Origin: Capillidium heterosporum
Taxonomy: Eukaryota > Entomophthoromycota > Entomophthoromycetes > Entomophthorales > Capillidiaceae
Direction: 5' to 3'
Length of the DNA: 64,000 nucleotides
Assembly: GCA_016630905.1 (NCBI GenBank)
Contig: WBMQ01000004.1
Coordinates: forward strand, 434,001 to 498,000
A program made the translations under genes and the position numbers. Below the pieces are notes generated by a model. The model did not search any database. It was not told the origin of the DNA and saw nothing but the letters and a program-made list of their open reading frames with translations. Position 1 is the first letter of the stretch. Each line of letters begins with the position of its first letter. Shown here piece after piece: positions 23,424 to 34,824 of this stretch.

Positions 23424-26400
23424 GTCGTTAGTTGATAACGTTTCAAAGTAGTTGTGTACTCGAAAATGGTTAGGTTGGAAATAATTTAAAAGGTTCAAAT
23501 TTGCTGAAACCTTGCTTTTATAGGGTTGGTGACTGTCTTCGTGTAAAACATCATTATGGCATTCGAATGGCTTGTTAAAGTCCAATGATTGCCCAACAGT
23601 CCAAGGCTGGATGGTGGACCTCTTAAACTTGGAATCCTATTGGATCATACGGGTTGTCATAAACGAATGGAAGATAATTTTAGGCGCTTGAAATGAGTCA
23701 CCTATGCTTTCGGAATTTTAATTAACTTGTTATCCATTTTCTGTGGTTATTTTCTGACATGAGACGATATCCCCCAAACTGATTGGGCTAGAAGGGAGTA
23801 ACTTCTGTCCAAAGTTTGTCATAAGTTCGTTACGTGGGCATCTATAAGCTTTTAAAGTTCTACCTCCTCCCTACCAGCAAGGATGATGTGTAGCCAACGC
23901 CCTATTGTGCCGTTTACATCACTTAGGAGCTAATTTTAGATCTGCGTTCGTTGTGCCCAAGTTTTTTACCGTAAATCGTGACTTTTGTTTTCATTTTGGT
24001 GTAAGAACAACTTGTAACTCAGATCAATACTGATAAATTTCCCCAGTTCCCTGAAGCCAAGGCATTACTAATGTAATGCCGGATGGGTAAATTGACTTGT
24101 AGTAGCGACCAGAATGTTCTACGGTGCACCATTCTTGTAAAAGTTGTTGCATTTCACCAAGATCGATACAAACACTTCAACTTATCAGCAGAAATCTGTC
24201 AAAGCATTGCATACAAAGATGTTGAAGTGAATCAAAAATTGCGGTTGTGATATTGGTAGCAAAAAGTGACTTGGATCACGTATCAAACTTATAAGACTAG
24301 CTGACTACCAACATTTCAAACATGTTTTTACATCACATAAGTTTATTTCCAATCCCTTAAAGGGTGGCACTGTTTACACCCCTTTAATGGCCCTCCATCA
24401 CAGCACTCGCGTTTACCTTGATAAAGTGGAATTAGACAGTCAAATTAGCTTGATTTTTGATGTTGCAAAACACGACATCAAGTTGGAACTCAGGTGCTTT
24501 ACTTTAAACAGCCCTTTTACTATTGCGTAAGCTATCGGAGCTTGGTTTGACTTTGTACTGGCATTATCTCCATAATACAATATCCTTATATTTTCAATAC
24601 CAAGCGCCATTTATATGATTTAGTATGATTGAATTGACAGTAAAAGCAAATTAATATACACAATCGCTTTATCAACTGTAGCCTTTGATAAGCCTACGCC
24701 TATGTTCTACTACCATTAGATAGTCATATCGATCTATAACCCCCAATACATCCAATAATATATAGAGTGCTACTATATTTCCGAAAAATTGATGAAACTT
24801 CAGCTATTTATACACCACCGACTATGCAAATATATAGTTTTTGAACTCAAAGTTTTTATGCTTGAAGCCTCTACACTACCATGTTTTATAAAGGTGAATG
24901 GACAATTACATGTGCTATAAACTGATATACATCTGCTTGACGTAAAGCCATACTTGTAACCCAAATAACATGGTACTAGCAAATGCGGGTCTACTGGGCA
25001 CTTCCAATAGTCTAAAGGCCTTCAAGGTCCAATTTAGCTTGAAGGAAAGATAAGGTTCTGTTATAAAGGCATAAATTAATAAGATCGAACTTGGACATCG
25101 CCTAGATGATCGACACATGACTGTTTATCTGTAGTAAAGATAGTATATCCTAGTAACTACTATTTTTAGATGAAGGTTGCCCAAAGTATAAGAGATGTTG
25201 CTACTTTAGATGAAAGATTTAGCATACATACTAAAATAATTAAGATCCTCAGGTCAAGAAATTGGAGCTGTAGACCTTCCATGACACTTCAGAGTTATAA
25301 AAGTACAGCTCTCAATAAGTATGTGAGATAATATATGTATAAATACGAATTACTGCTTCATACTTGCGGCTAATTGAGATGCATTTGGGATATATGAAAA
25401 TATCCAATCAACAAAAAAGTTTGTGCTCTCATCATCAATTGATCTACAATTTTTTGGAACTACTATCCAATTGCAGCCCAAACATTTTTGTTTAAAATTA
25501 GCAGTGATGTTCAAATAAAAGTTTACTTTTAAACTTATAAAATAGTGCATCAACAACATGGATAATTTCAAACATTTTAATAATACCCCATTACAACAAT
25601 CTCGATTCTATTGTTCAAAATTCATTCCTCTTTGGACAAATCTTAGTATACTGATTTGATAGAGTTGGCAGGTTTTTAGGATCTATTTTGATTAAAATAA
25701 GATCTTGGAATGTATAGTTGATGAAAGTATCCTACTTGAAACCTGACATTTAGTTCAAGTGATGCAAGTCAATTAACTTTAATATCAAGCTTTTCCTTGC
25801 TACAATATCTATAAAGTATTCGATGAAGATAGCTCACTATATTATATATATATTCGCCTAGTTTCGTTGTGACTATGGTTGAGTTTCCAAAACCGCAATC
25901 TATCAATTCGATAAAAAAGGCTGGTTGAAGGTGGAACTTTTACAAACCTGAAATTTGGTCAATTTCAACAATGTTTTTGCATTGATTTATATGAAAGCTG
26001 ACAACCCATTTGAATAGCAATTGATACTGCATTTTTGAGACTAGGTATAAAAAGATCTTTTTGTATGCTGTCAAAAATGTGAAGTTTATTTTCTTTAACT
26101 TTTTGCTCAATATGTATAGACTATTTATTGTATTTGCCAAGAGTGTAATTTCAATAGAGTAATACATTCTAATGCATATTCATCTCAGGCAGTTAATGAT
26201 ACTTGTAAAGCAATAAATAAACTTCAAGTGTTAGATTTTCGATTACTTTTATGAGACAAGTGAAGACATATTTGCAAAAAATATCCTTCTGCCTAAATGC
26301 ATCTTAACGACGAATAGTTCTTAGACAGAGGGTATAGTCTTCAATACAATAAACTTAAACTAAAGCACTGCCTAAAGACTTCAGCCAGAGATTCCCTTTA

Positions 26401-27364
26401 GGATTGCAAATTACAAAATATCAATTGATAAAGTTAAATGGAAATACATCAATAACCAGAGTAATAAAATAATAGATTTATCATAGTATGCAGTAGATCA
26501 GGCTCATCATGCGAATTCAAATTGAGTTTTTACTTTTTTCATCAGCGCACATTAAGAACCTTTTAATTTTGAAACTTTTTATACTATACTTGGTATATTT
26601 TGGTGAGGAAGGTATATATAAATCCAAGTAATAGTATGGCTTGGCCAACATATTCAAAGCAAAATTCATCTACATTCATCTTATTATCATCTTAGTTATA
26701 GCCATCTACTTTGGTAGCTAAAACAAATTCGACTACAGTTATGATCAAAATGTATCAATTATTTCGACAAGCTTAACGATTCAACAACTTCAGATTTCAT
26801 AGTTTTAATTTCATCGTTATAAGGGGTAGTCAAATTATTAAACAAAAGCCTACATAAAGCTTGCCTTTGACCACAATTAGAAAGCTGTATTTAAAACAAA
26901 CATCTACAAGAGAGATGTGAACATCAATCAATTCCCCAAGAAAGATGAAAGGCCATCTTGTCGTAGGCTATAATACGGAGATTTGAATACCAAATTTCAA
27001 ATAGATTGGAGATATAGTTTTTCTATAGTACAGCTAGTAGTTTCTAATGGTTTACTAATATTTAAGTTGATTTTGATTATATGTAACATTTATAAAGCTT
27101 TTTTTATCTATATACTGACCTACCAATACTCTGGCAAAGTAATTCAATCTTGGAAGTGATTTATAATATACGAGCCTTTAGGTGCTTACAGTAGCTAGAA
27201 CATATACCACCTGTATTAAAAACATTCCCCTTTAGGTCAACATGTCCATCTTGACAAACTTTACAAACTTCAACTTGGAATTTGCTGTAAAGTGCTTTCA
27301 TAGACTTATAAACATTTAGCCAAAAGAAGCTTAAAGTCAAATGGAGATAACCTGATGACAATGT

Positions 27365-27845
27365 ACCATTTATAAAAATGGACCTGATGTAGCTTCCTAA
27401 GCCGTTTATGTCTTGGGTATGGGAATGGAGTACCAATATAGTAACTTTAGGTTTAGTTCCATTACAATCTACCCTTGTTTAGCTAAGCTAGCAAAACATA
27501 GAGTTATGCCGATACAAGGGATAGTATCAGGTGGAGCCAACTGGTGACGATGTAAGCTTTGTAAAAGGGCCTACGGAGGGATCTGGATGGGTCTGGCTTT
27601 CCAGATATAGCTTGGATATGGGAATGGAGTACCGATATAGTAATTCTTTAGATTTAGCATCTGCACCATTTATTGCTAAAGATGACAAAACAAAAAACTT
27701 TACCAATGTAAGGAAGTACATCAACTATAGTAAACTTGTGATCTGCAAGCTTTATAAAAAGGTATATATGAAAGACAGATGCGCCTGGCTAAACCGAATT
27801 TGCCTTGGATATGGAGATGTAGTACCAATAAGGCAATTATTTAGA
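27365..27845. repeat. diverged tandem repeat, ~195-bp unit, three copies
   Basis: The block TATGGGAATGGAGTACC, followed by AATATAGTAA or a near match, starts at 27418 and again at 27617; a third, more diverged version (TATGGAGATGTAGTACC) starts at 27810. Upstream sequence also matches between units two and three: GTAAGCTTTGTAAAAGGGCC near 27550 against GCAAGCTTTATAAAAAGGTA near 27747. An open stretch of 158 codons (27531-28007) runs through the last two units, without an ATG start, and I do not call it a gene. Confidence 0.6.
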
Positions 27846-28472
27846 CATTTCCGCCAGCTTTTTGATACGGACCACGAACTAGGTTTGGACGGCACCATTC
27901 CATTTAGCCTGTACCTTACAAGTACCTCTTTGTTGAGTTTCGTCTATATACTCTCATCTATTATCGTTGCTACGATCGGGGAAGCTAAATCTAGTTTATC
28001 CAATTAACCACTAACCTATTGAACTATTGATATGAAACCTTTCATTTGTAAATATTAGTAATAGGAACAGAAATAGCGGGATTTGAAAGGGAGGTATAGG
28101 TTTTATGAAAATAGCTTCTTAGGTGGGTATTTAAACGCAAATCCGTTTATAGGCTTGTATCGTATGGTCTCGGTTATACCGTTTGATCCTAAAGAATGTT
28201 TGTTGGATATATGAAAGGTAAAGTGGCATTTACCTTAAATTTACCATGTTCAAGTGTGATCACTAAAGTCTAAACTATATCTATTTAATTTAAAAGGATT
28301 AGATTTTGTTGTACAGGTATATAAAAGCGTTGAACCGGAGCAGTAAAGACGCCATTCGTCAGTTTGATTAGCTACAATTCATCCGGTGCACTGAGTTGGA
28401 TAAATTAATTATATAGTTTGTATCAGCTCTACCTTGGTAAAAGTTTATTAATCCAACATCCTTTATGATCGA

Positions 28473-28480
28473 TATATAAA
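28473..28480 (+). promoter_or_regulatory. TATA box of UDP-glycosyltransferase gene
   Basis: TATATAAA lies 48 bp before the ATG at 28528, followed by CTCAATAGC and a CAACACC tract. A second TATATAAAAG lies near 28317, so an earlier start is possible. Confidence 0.5.
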
Positions 28481-28527
28481 CTCAATAGCTCAACACCCAA
28501 AGTATGGAGTAGAATTACAACAAACAA

Positions 28528-30183
28528 ATGAAGTTCCAACCAACCTTCCTGCTAGCGACAACCTTACTTTCAACGATATGCAACTGTGGCCCCTTGACGA
28601 TACTACTTCACACAAGTATAGGAGGTAGATCCCATTGCAAGTACCTCTTTGAAATCAGCACCAAGTTAGTTGAAAAGGGGCATACTGTAGTCTACACCTC
28701 CAACGAAGAATCCAGAAAGTACGTCAAAGGCTATGATATACCTTTCGTCTCGTTAGGACCTTTGAAAGGTTTAGATGGCTATGTCGATCGCAAGATCAAG
28801 AAGGCGACTTCAGCCCCCAAAATTAAGGACAATCTTCCTATCATAAGTGATTTGTTCCACGACTTGTTTATCAAAACTTACCAATCCGTCTATCCTGGGT
28901 TATATAACTACGCCAATCATACTAAGCCTGATGTAATGATCTGTGACTTTTTCGCACCTGCTTGCCGAGATGTTGCCAACAAACTACAAATCCCTTTAAT
29001 CTCCGGGTTCCAAACTATAGATGGGTACGGTATAACCCCCCACAGCTACCTCTCACGCGACTACTTCAACTCGGTAACTCCAACTTTAGATAATATGGGC
29101 TTATTCCAAAGATTCTACGATGTAGTAGTTTCCCCAATCATGTACCACTTTTACTTTTTACCTATGGTCCGTAAGCTCAATGAGATAAGGTATAGTTACG
29201 ATGTAGAGCCTACCAGTAGCATATTCGGCGACTTTCACCAGACTTTAGGTATCGCTAATACGTACATCGGATTCGAGCCGGCTTTACACCTACCACCCAA
29301 TATCAAATTGGTGGGACCTATTATCTCCGATTATGTAGCTCCTTTAGACGCTAGACATAGCAAGTTTGTTGAAACACATTCCAAGATCATGTATATTGCT
29401 TTCGGTACCAACGTAAGGTTGTCACCTCGTGATGTATCGAATCTTATAAAAGGTGCTATACTAAGCTTGGAGGAAGGTACTATCGACGGTATTATTTGGG
29501 GTTTAGGTCACACAGAGCTCAGCATATTTCCTAAAGAGCTGGTAGTCAAAGAGCAGAAACTTACTTTAGATGAGTTGTTACAGCATCCCGACATTATCTT
29601 AGATAAGTGGGCTCCTCAACGCACCTTGCTTCAGCACGACCATGTTAAACTCTTCATTTCGCACGGTGGTTTGGAATCTATCTTCGAAGCCATCAACTCA
29701 GAAACTCCAGTTTTATGCATGCCAATCTTTGGCGACCAACCTAGGAATGGTAAAAAGGTTGTTGACATGGGTATCGGTAAGTTCGTTGATAAGTTTACGA
29801 TTACCCCACAGTTATTGCAAAAGGATATCTACAACGTCTTGTTTGGAGAGAAGGACAAATTTAGAGTTGGGTTGCAGAAGATGAAGTTAATCCACAATTT
29901 AGGTAAGGATGGCAAGTCGATAGCCGCCCAACACATCGAAACCTATACCAACTATGCTAAGCTATGTAGGAAGGAACAGCCGGATAGAATTCGAGGTATA
30001 TCATGTGAAGCTAGTGTCATTATCCCTGCCAACTACAAGATGTCAAAGTTGGCAGCCAACCATATCGATATATACTTATTGCTGGCCGGTAGTTTAGTGG
30101 TGGTTTCTTTCATTTTCGGTAGGTTGGTCAATGTTTCGAAAGTTTTGTTAGTGCTGGATGGTGTCAAGACCAAGGTTGAGTAG
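28528..30183 (+). CDS. membrane-anchored UDP-glycosyltransferase, GT1 family
   Basis: Single exon, 551 residues. Residues 1-20 form a signal peptide (hydrophobic LLATTLLSTICNCG). The N-terminal domain has a TSIGGRSHCKYLFEIS segment, where animal-type UGTs keep GSH near an acceptor-binding helix. The C-terminal donor-binding signature is clear: W361-A-P-Q, HGG with His379, then E.IN.ETPVLCMPIFGDQP with the Asp-Gln of the UDP-sugar site at 403-404. A single membrane span lies near residues 517-535 (IYLLLAGSLVVVSFIFG) with a short lysine-containing tail, giving the type I ER topology of animal UGTs rather than the soluble plant form or the long yeast sterol glucosyltransferase (Atg26). It probably transfers a hexose to a lipid or other hydrophobic acceptor in the ER lumen; the acceptor cannot be read from the sequence. 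It lacks introns, unlike most neighbours. Confidence 0.9.
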   Translation: MKFQPTFLLATTLLSTICNCGPLTILLHTSIGGRSHCKYLFEISTKLVEKGHTVVYTSNEESRKYVKGYDIPFVSLGPLKGLDGYVDRKIKKATSAPKIKDNLPIISDLFHDLFIKTYQSVYPGLYNYANHTKPDVMICDFFAPACRDVANKLQIPLISGFQTIDGYGITPHSYLSRDYFNSVTPTLDNMGLFQRFYDVVVSPIMYHFYFLPMVRKLNEIRYSYDVEPTSSIFGDFHQTLGIANTYIGFEPALHLPPNIKLVGPIISDYVAPLDARHSKFVETHSKIMYIAFGTNVRLSPRDVSNLIKGAILSLEEGTIDGIIWGLGHTELSIFPKELVVKEQKLTLDELLQHPDIILDKWAPQRTLLQHDHVKLFISHGGLESIFEAINSETPVLCMPIFGDQPRNGKKVVDMGIGKFVDKFTITPQLLQKDIYNVLFGEKDKFRVGLQKMKLIHNLGKDGKSIAAQHIETYTNYAKLCRKEQPDRIRGISCEASVIIPANYKMSKLAANHIDIYLLLAGSLVVVSFIFGRLVNVSKVLLVLDGVKTKVE

Positions 30184-32129
30184 GAGGTTGGGTGTTTTCG
30201 TTTATTGTTTCATAATAAAGCATATATTTTTAGTTATACATTTATTCTACCTATAAAGTGCTGGATAAAATTTTTCAGTATATATCAGCTGGACCCAAGT
30301 TCTCCAAACATCTTGACTACTAGTCAACATTCTACCTCAATACTAGGGAATCGTAACAAAAAATGCCAATTGAGATCTCAGTATCGATCTATGGGATCTC
30401 TATCAATTAACTGTATATATCCCCTGAGCACAAAGCTGTCACAAAAGATTGATAGAAATTTCAATTGACGATGCATTACCCAAAGTCTAGCTCGACTTTC
30501 GGATCCAACTACTCATAATTACAATCCCTAACTCTATATCGTACAATTTTGCCATTTCAAATAGGATCAGTTACAGGTTTAGATATCTAATAATAAACCA
30601 GTAGAAAATTTACTCAAGAAAGGAATATATCCTCTCAAAGTAGATATATAGGTCCGCCTTGTCAACTATACTGCTTCAGCTTTAAAGATTTTTATGGGTG
30701 TATTGTAACCCTCCATTATATGAAAAAGAAGAGCTGTAAAAATTTACATTTGTTTCTAAGATCTACTTTAGCCAAGCTATCGTTACTTACAACATTGAGC
30801 CTAATATAAGATAAAGCATTTAGCCTAGGAGTGGAAGCACAATCATTAGTTATAACGCACATCGAACAATAGCTTCTCTATCAGTAGTAACTACCTTGAT
30901 CGAACAGCACTTTTATCAAAGTAGAATAGATGGTGCAAGTTACCAAGTTCTGCTTGAAAGAATTTATTATAACGGTAGACGGTTGCACCCAACAGTTTAC
31001 CTCCTTACCCTAATCCAAATGCCGAAATAGGAGCTCCACTCAAGGCAGTTAGATATCAAGTCATTGAAGAAGAATAGCAGGGATTTATCATTCCATTTGT
31101 GCCATGAGGTTGTCTCTATAAACTGCTTCCTATGTCTTTATTTGAAGAAAATAGGAGTTAGTTTGATAGGATCTTATTGGAAGATATAGGAAAGGGAAAC
31201 AACACCATTTTGCAAAAATTCCAACTTAGGTTCAAAGCTGATGTTCTACTTTCCCAAATAAATCCTACACCTTACCTCGATATCCCATAAAGTAAGCGAT
31301 GATGGCTAGGGTATTCTCTTGTAAAAGACTTGGTAAATATACTTTAAAGCTTGCTAAGTTTGTTGATGGAGATTAATTACAAGTCGAAAGCTGGGATCTT
31401 TTTGAGATGAGTTTACGTATTGTATCCAACATATTCGATGGAGCTGTATAGACAATGTGCAAAGTGATATATCTTAGTTCAAATGTCTTTTTGGATTCTA
31501 TTTTGATATGCTTAAAAGCCATAAGTTACAAGTATATGTTAAAGTAGGATTTTGGACATATTTATCTAGTGAAAAGTCCACTAGGGTCTTTAATTTGGAG
31601 TCCACCTTAATAATCTAGGATATATCGTGCACTACCGTAGCTTTGGAATCTTTACAAAACTGATGTTGAGCTCGTGGTTTAATTTTTGTGGGGTAGAAGC
31701 ACTTTTATAGGTAAGCCACGCTACTCATCATGGATAAAGGGAACTTTTCAAATGTTTGTCAACGTGTCAAGTTGCACCGTTTAAATGGATATGATTTGGT
31801 TCGAAAATGGAGTCACGATTTCATGAGAAAAGCATGCAAAGGATGCGATCTAGAGCTCTCGATAGAAGTCTAATATCTAATAGATTGATTTTCTAAATAA
31901 ACGCATAGGGACATGTGGGTATAAAAACGATACAAGTAGATATATGCATACAATATATGATTAGGTAACATCGCATATGCTGACCCTATCCAACTTTCAA
32001 ATTGATATAACAGGTATATCTTTGATAGATACCATAGATAGTAGAAAGCAATTAGTATACAGCATAATAGGTGACTTTATAGATGTAAATATGACTAATT
32101 AGTTTATTAGCAAATATACCACTATATAC
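30184..32129. other. 1.9 kb intergenic region
   Basis: Lies between the 3' end of the UDP-glycosyltransferase gene and the 3' end of the first array paralogue. AT-rich; no coding or structured feature seen. Confidence 0.55.
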
Positions 32130-33365
32130 CTACTTGAAGAAAAGTTCATCATTCAACCAGAACCCCTTCAACGAGCTGGATCCCAGTAAAAACTCACTAC
32201 CCTTCTTATTCAAATTGGCCAAATTGAAGTTCTTGGGGCTGAAGAACTTGAATGAAAAGAATTTCTTTTTCTTCTTGGCCTTTTCATTGACCAGTTGGGC
32301 ATCTTTATACATTCTTTTGAGTTCCTCGACATCAATTCTATCCTTTACGATGATGAGATGTGATTCGGGAAGGTCCTTTATACTTTCCATAGCAAAGGCA
32401 TAGGCTGATGCAAAGGCTTCGCCACACCCGTACCGTTCCGTAAAGTTGTGATGTGAGTAAAAGCTCAGTATGTAGGTACAGCATATCGACTTGGTAAGAC
32501 TATCGATAGCACTGTTACGTACGTTTTTGTAGAGATCTCTAGCTCGTGCCAAAGCTAACTTTATAGAGGATTTGATATCAAAGTCAGTATACCTATGTGA
32601 GTTAGCAATATCCTTCTCTAAAAAGTGACGTATTATATTGTGGGTGTCATGCAGTAAAATACAGGCTTCGATCGTATCGTTGAGAGTGCCAACTGTTAGC
32701 TTGGACCCACCGTCGTTCATTATAGCAAATATGGGGAGCAAAGTACCTTCAAAGAAGCCGTCCAAGTTACGGAATCGTAGATACCGGTCGTAGGACCCTT
32801 TGAGACTCACAAAAAGATTGAATTGGGCCTCAGGGGTGTGGCTTTTGACGCGCCCTTGAAGTTTGAAGTATCCCTTCAAAATGACATTCATACGCTCCAT
32901 CAGTTTGGAGTTTAAAACCTCACCGATCATATCTAAAAGTTCCTGCATCGTGTATCCAAAGACATTAAGCTTTGTCCAATCGGAATGTAAATTCTGGTAC
33001 TTCATTGTCTCTTCGTCGGCCAAGTTGATGAGGCAGGTCAATAGCAAGCAGGCCTCGAATATCTTTGAGTTGTACTCGGATGTCAGCATGGTTATTGCCC
33101 AGTCGTAGCTGTGTCGTAGACTCATTATCTCCTTCTCCCTGGTGTCAAAGTCACCACTAAATACTGGAGTCAAAACTTTGAAGATGCTGAAGATGTCATA
33201 GCTTGGGATTTTGTTTCCCAAGGTTTTCCAACTCATCATTCGGTTGGAAATTGGAGTTGAGGTTGGGTCTAGTTGGATGACTAGGTTGGTACGTTCAAAC
33301 TGAGGTCTCAATATGAAGTTGTTCTCTAACATACACTTGTCGTCGTTTAACCACAGGTCACCCAT
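32130..33365 (-). CDS. array paralogue A, unknown four-copy family
   Basis: Single exon, 411 residues, ATG at 33365 (MGDLWLNDDKCMLENNF). About 60-65% identical by eye to the other three copies, with a longer C-terminus. The fold looks all-alpha, without signal peptide. Invariant blocks: SYDIFSIFKVL, EKEIMSLRHSYDW, ADEETMKYQNLHSDWTKLNV, YFKLQGRVK, FRNLDGFFEGTLLP, NDTIEACILLHDTHNIIRHF, ARARDLYKNVRNS and ERYGCG. DEET and HDTHNIIRH lie about 120 residues apart, with an RY pair about 70 residues later, which is the spacing of the two metal-binding motifs and RY pair of class I terpene cyclases. The motif residues themselves are altered, so this is only a fold hypothesis. The tail is Lys/Phe-rich (KKKKKFFSFKFFS), which may contact membrane or acidic surfaces. 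Confidence 0.88.
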   Translation of the reverse strand: MGDLWLNDDKCMLENNFILRPQFERTNLVIQLDPTSTPISNRMMSWKTLGNKIPSYDIFSIFKVLTPVFSGDFDTREKEIMSLRHSYDWAITMLTSEYNSKIFEACLLLTCLINLADEETMKYQNLHSDWTKLNVFGYTMQELLDMIGEVLNSKLMERMNVILKGYFKLQGRVKSHTPEAQFNLFVSLKGSYDRYLRFRNLDGFFEGTLLPIFAIMNDGGSKLTVGTLNDTIEACILLHDTHNIIRHFLEKDIANSHRYTDFDIKSSIKLALARARDLYKNVRNSAIDSLTKSICCTYILSFYSHHNFTERYGCGEAFASAYAFAMESIKDLPESHLIIVKDRIDVEELKRMYKDAQLVNEKAKKKKKFFSFKFFSPKNFNLANLNKKGSEFLLGSSSLKGFWLNDELFFK

Positions 33366-34824
33366 CGTATTAATTAGTTTTTAAGTTATAGTGTTGTAAT
33401 TTCGCGCAATTTTAGTTTATATATGAACATGTAGGAAGGTATCTGAAATTCTAGCTTATAAATTAGGCTTCTACCTCATCTCATGAATAAGATTTATTGG
33501 AGCTAATTTAAATCCTTCTGCTAGATGTAGATCGTCGTTACAATATACACAGGTGTTTAAATTTTACTGCTGTAGATAAGTGGATGTTTGAATGCCGCTG
33601 TTAGTGTTATGGGAACGTCTAAATGCACGATTCCCTTTTAATACTCAGTAGAAAAATTAGATAACTCATCGAAATTCTACTTTTCGACTAATAGTTGCAG
33701 TTAAAAGGCACAACTATGATATAAGCTGTTTAAAGTATATGCTGGCCATGAAACTCCGGCAGTAAAGAAAAGTACTTGGACAAAGAAGGATAACTTCCGC
33801 TTATATTACTACAAAAGTTCATCGGTACCAATTCAGAGATGCTAAAGACTGGAGAAGTTAATGAAATGTTATTTGGTATACTAATTTAAAGTCTATCGTA
33901 AGTTTGCTCAAAAGAACATTTGTTTTTAGAGAATTGCCCGCCATAAACTTCTGTATGTCGGCCATTATCTATAATCTTCTATAAAACTACCCCATACTCT
34001 ATAAATTATATATATGGTTCGTAAATTATTGTATGTTGATAGATTTCTACAGCCTAGAACAACATTTGCATCATAAATTATAGATAAGCCACTATTTGTA
34101 AACTAGGTTTCAAGTAACTAATAGGTTAAAATGTGTCTTAAATAAACGTATAACTACGAAGCTTTTTCTTTGTATAGCTATGCTTTTACTCACAAAATAT
34201 TGTAGTTTAGGATAAATCTTTAGAGAATGTGATATAATATAGATAGAGCTGTACAGTTTACAATAATTTTAACTTCAACCTTAAGATTTGAAATGCACAA
34301 TACTTTATTAGCAGGAAAGTATATATTTTCGTAAGTATTCGACTTACTATACCTTAGTTTCAAAGTTCTCATTGATGGATTCATAAACAATTAAAAACTA
34401 TAGATATAAATGATGGATGAATTAATAGTAGTAGGAATATAGCAATGGCTTTTTGATTCATAATAGAGGATTAAAGATTTATACCTCAATCCAAATTCAT
34501 CTAAATATTGCTGTTTAAAAAAGAAGTGTAGAGATATTTATTGAATAATTCAGTCTAGTATTCAAGATTATAGTTAGATGCAATACTTGAATTTTCAAAC
34601 TTGGTATTAGCTCCAATGAATCCGAAATCTAAGCTCTTATTCATTGATATAAGGCTATTGATCTCTAAAAAGAGGCATATAATTCAAAATAGTAATGACT
34701 CAAACATTACTTAATAATAGGTATGGTAGAAAGTATATAAAGAAAAAACGTATGTAAGATGAAATTAATTAATTTATTTCAAACATTGTAACTCAAAATC
34801 TATATATAGGACATCATCCACTTA
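33366..34824. other. array spacer A-B
   Basis: AT-rich spacer holding the promoter region of copy A; no gene seen. Confidence 0.5.
33416..33943 (-). promoter_or_regulatory. upstream region of paralogue A: TATA box and shared element
   Basis: On the coding strand a TATA-type run (forward TTTATATAT, 33416-33424) lies about 51 bp before the ATG. The element shared by all four copies (forward TTTTTAGAGAATTGCCCGCC) is at 33923-33942, about 560 bp upstream, farther than in the other copies. Confidence 0.5.

Larger units (their letters stand above)
23424..28527. other. 5.1 kb gene-poor region
   Basis: Upstream of LARP1 and of the UDP-glycosyltransferase. Apart from the tandem repeat at 27365-27845 I find only short AT-driven open stretches (for example 25350-25571, 25940-26167), with no domain, no signal peptide and no conserved intron signals. 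No transposon ends were recognised. Confidence 0.5.

Noticed and set aside
27531-28007. 158-codon open stretch through the tandem repeat
   Set aside because: Begins without ATG inside a diverged repeat and has no recognisable domain; kept only as a repeat annotation.
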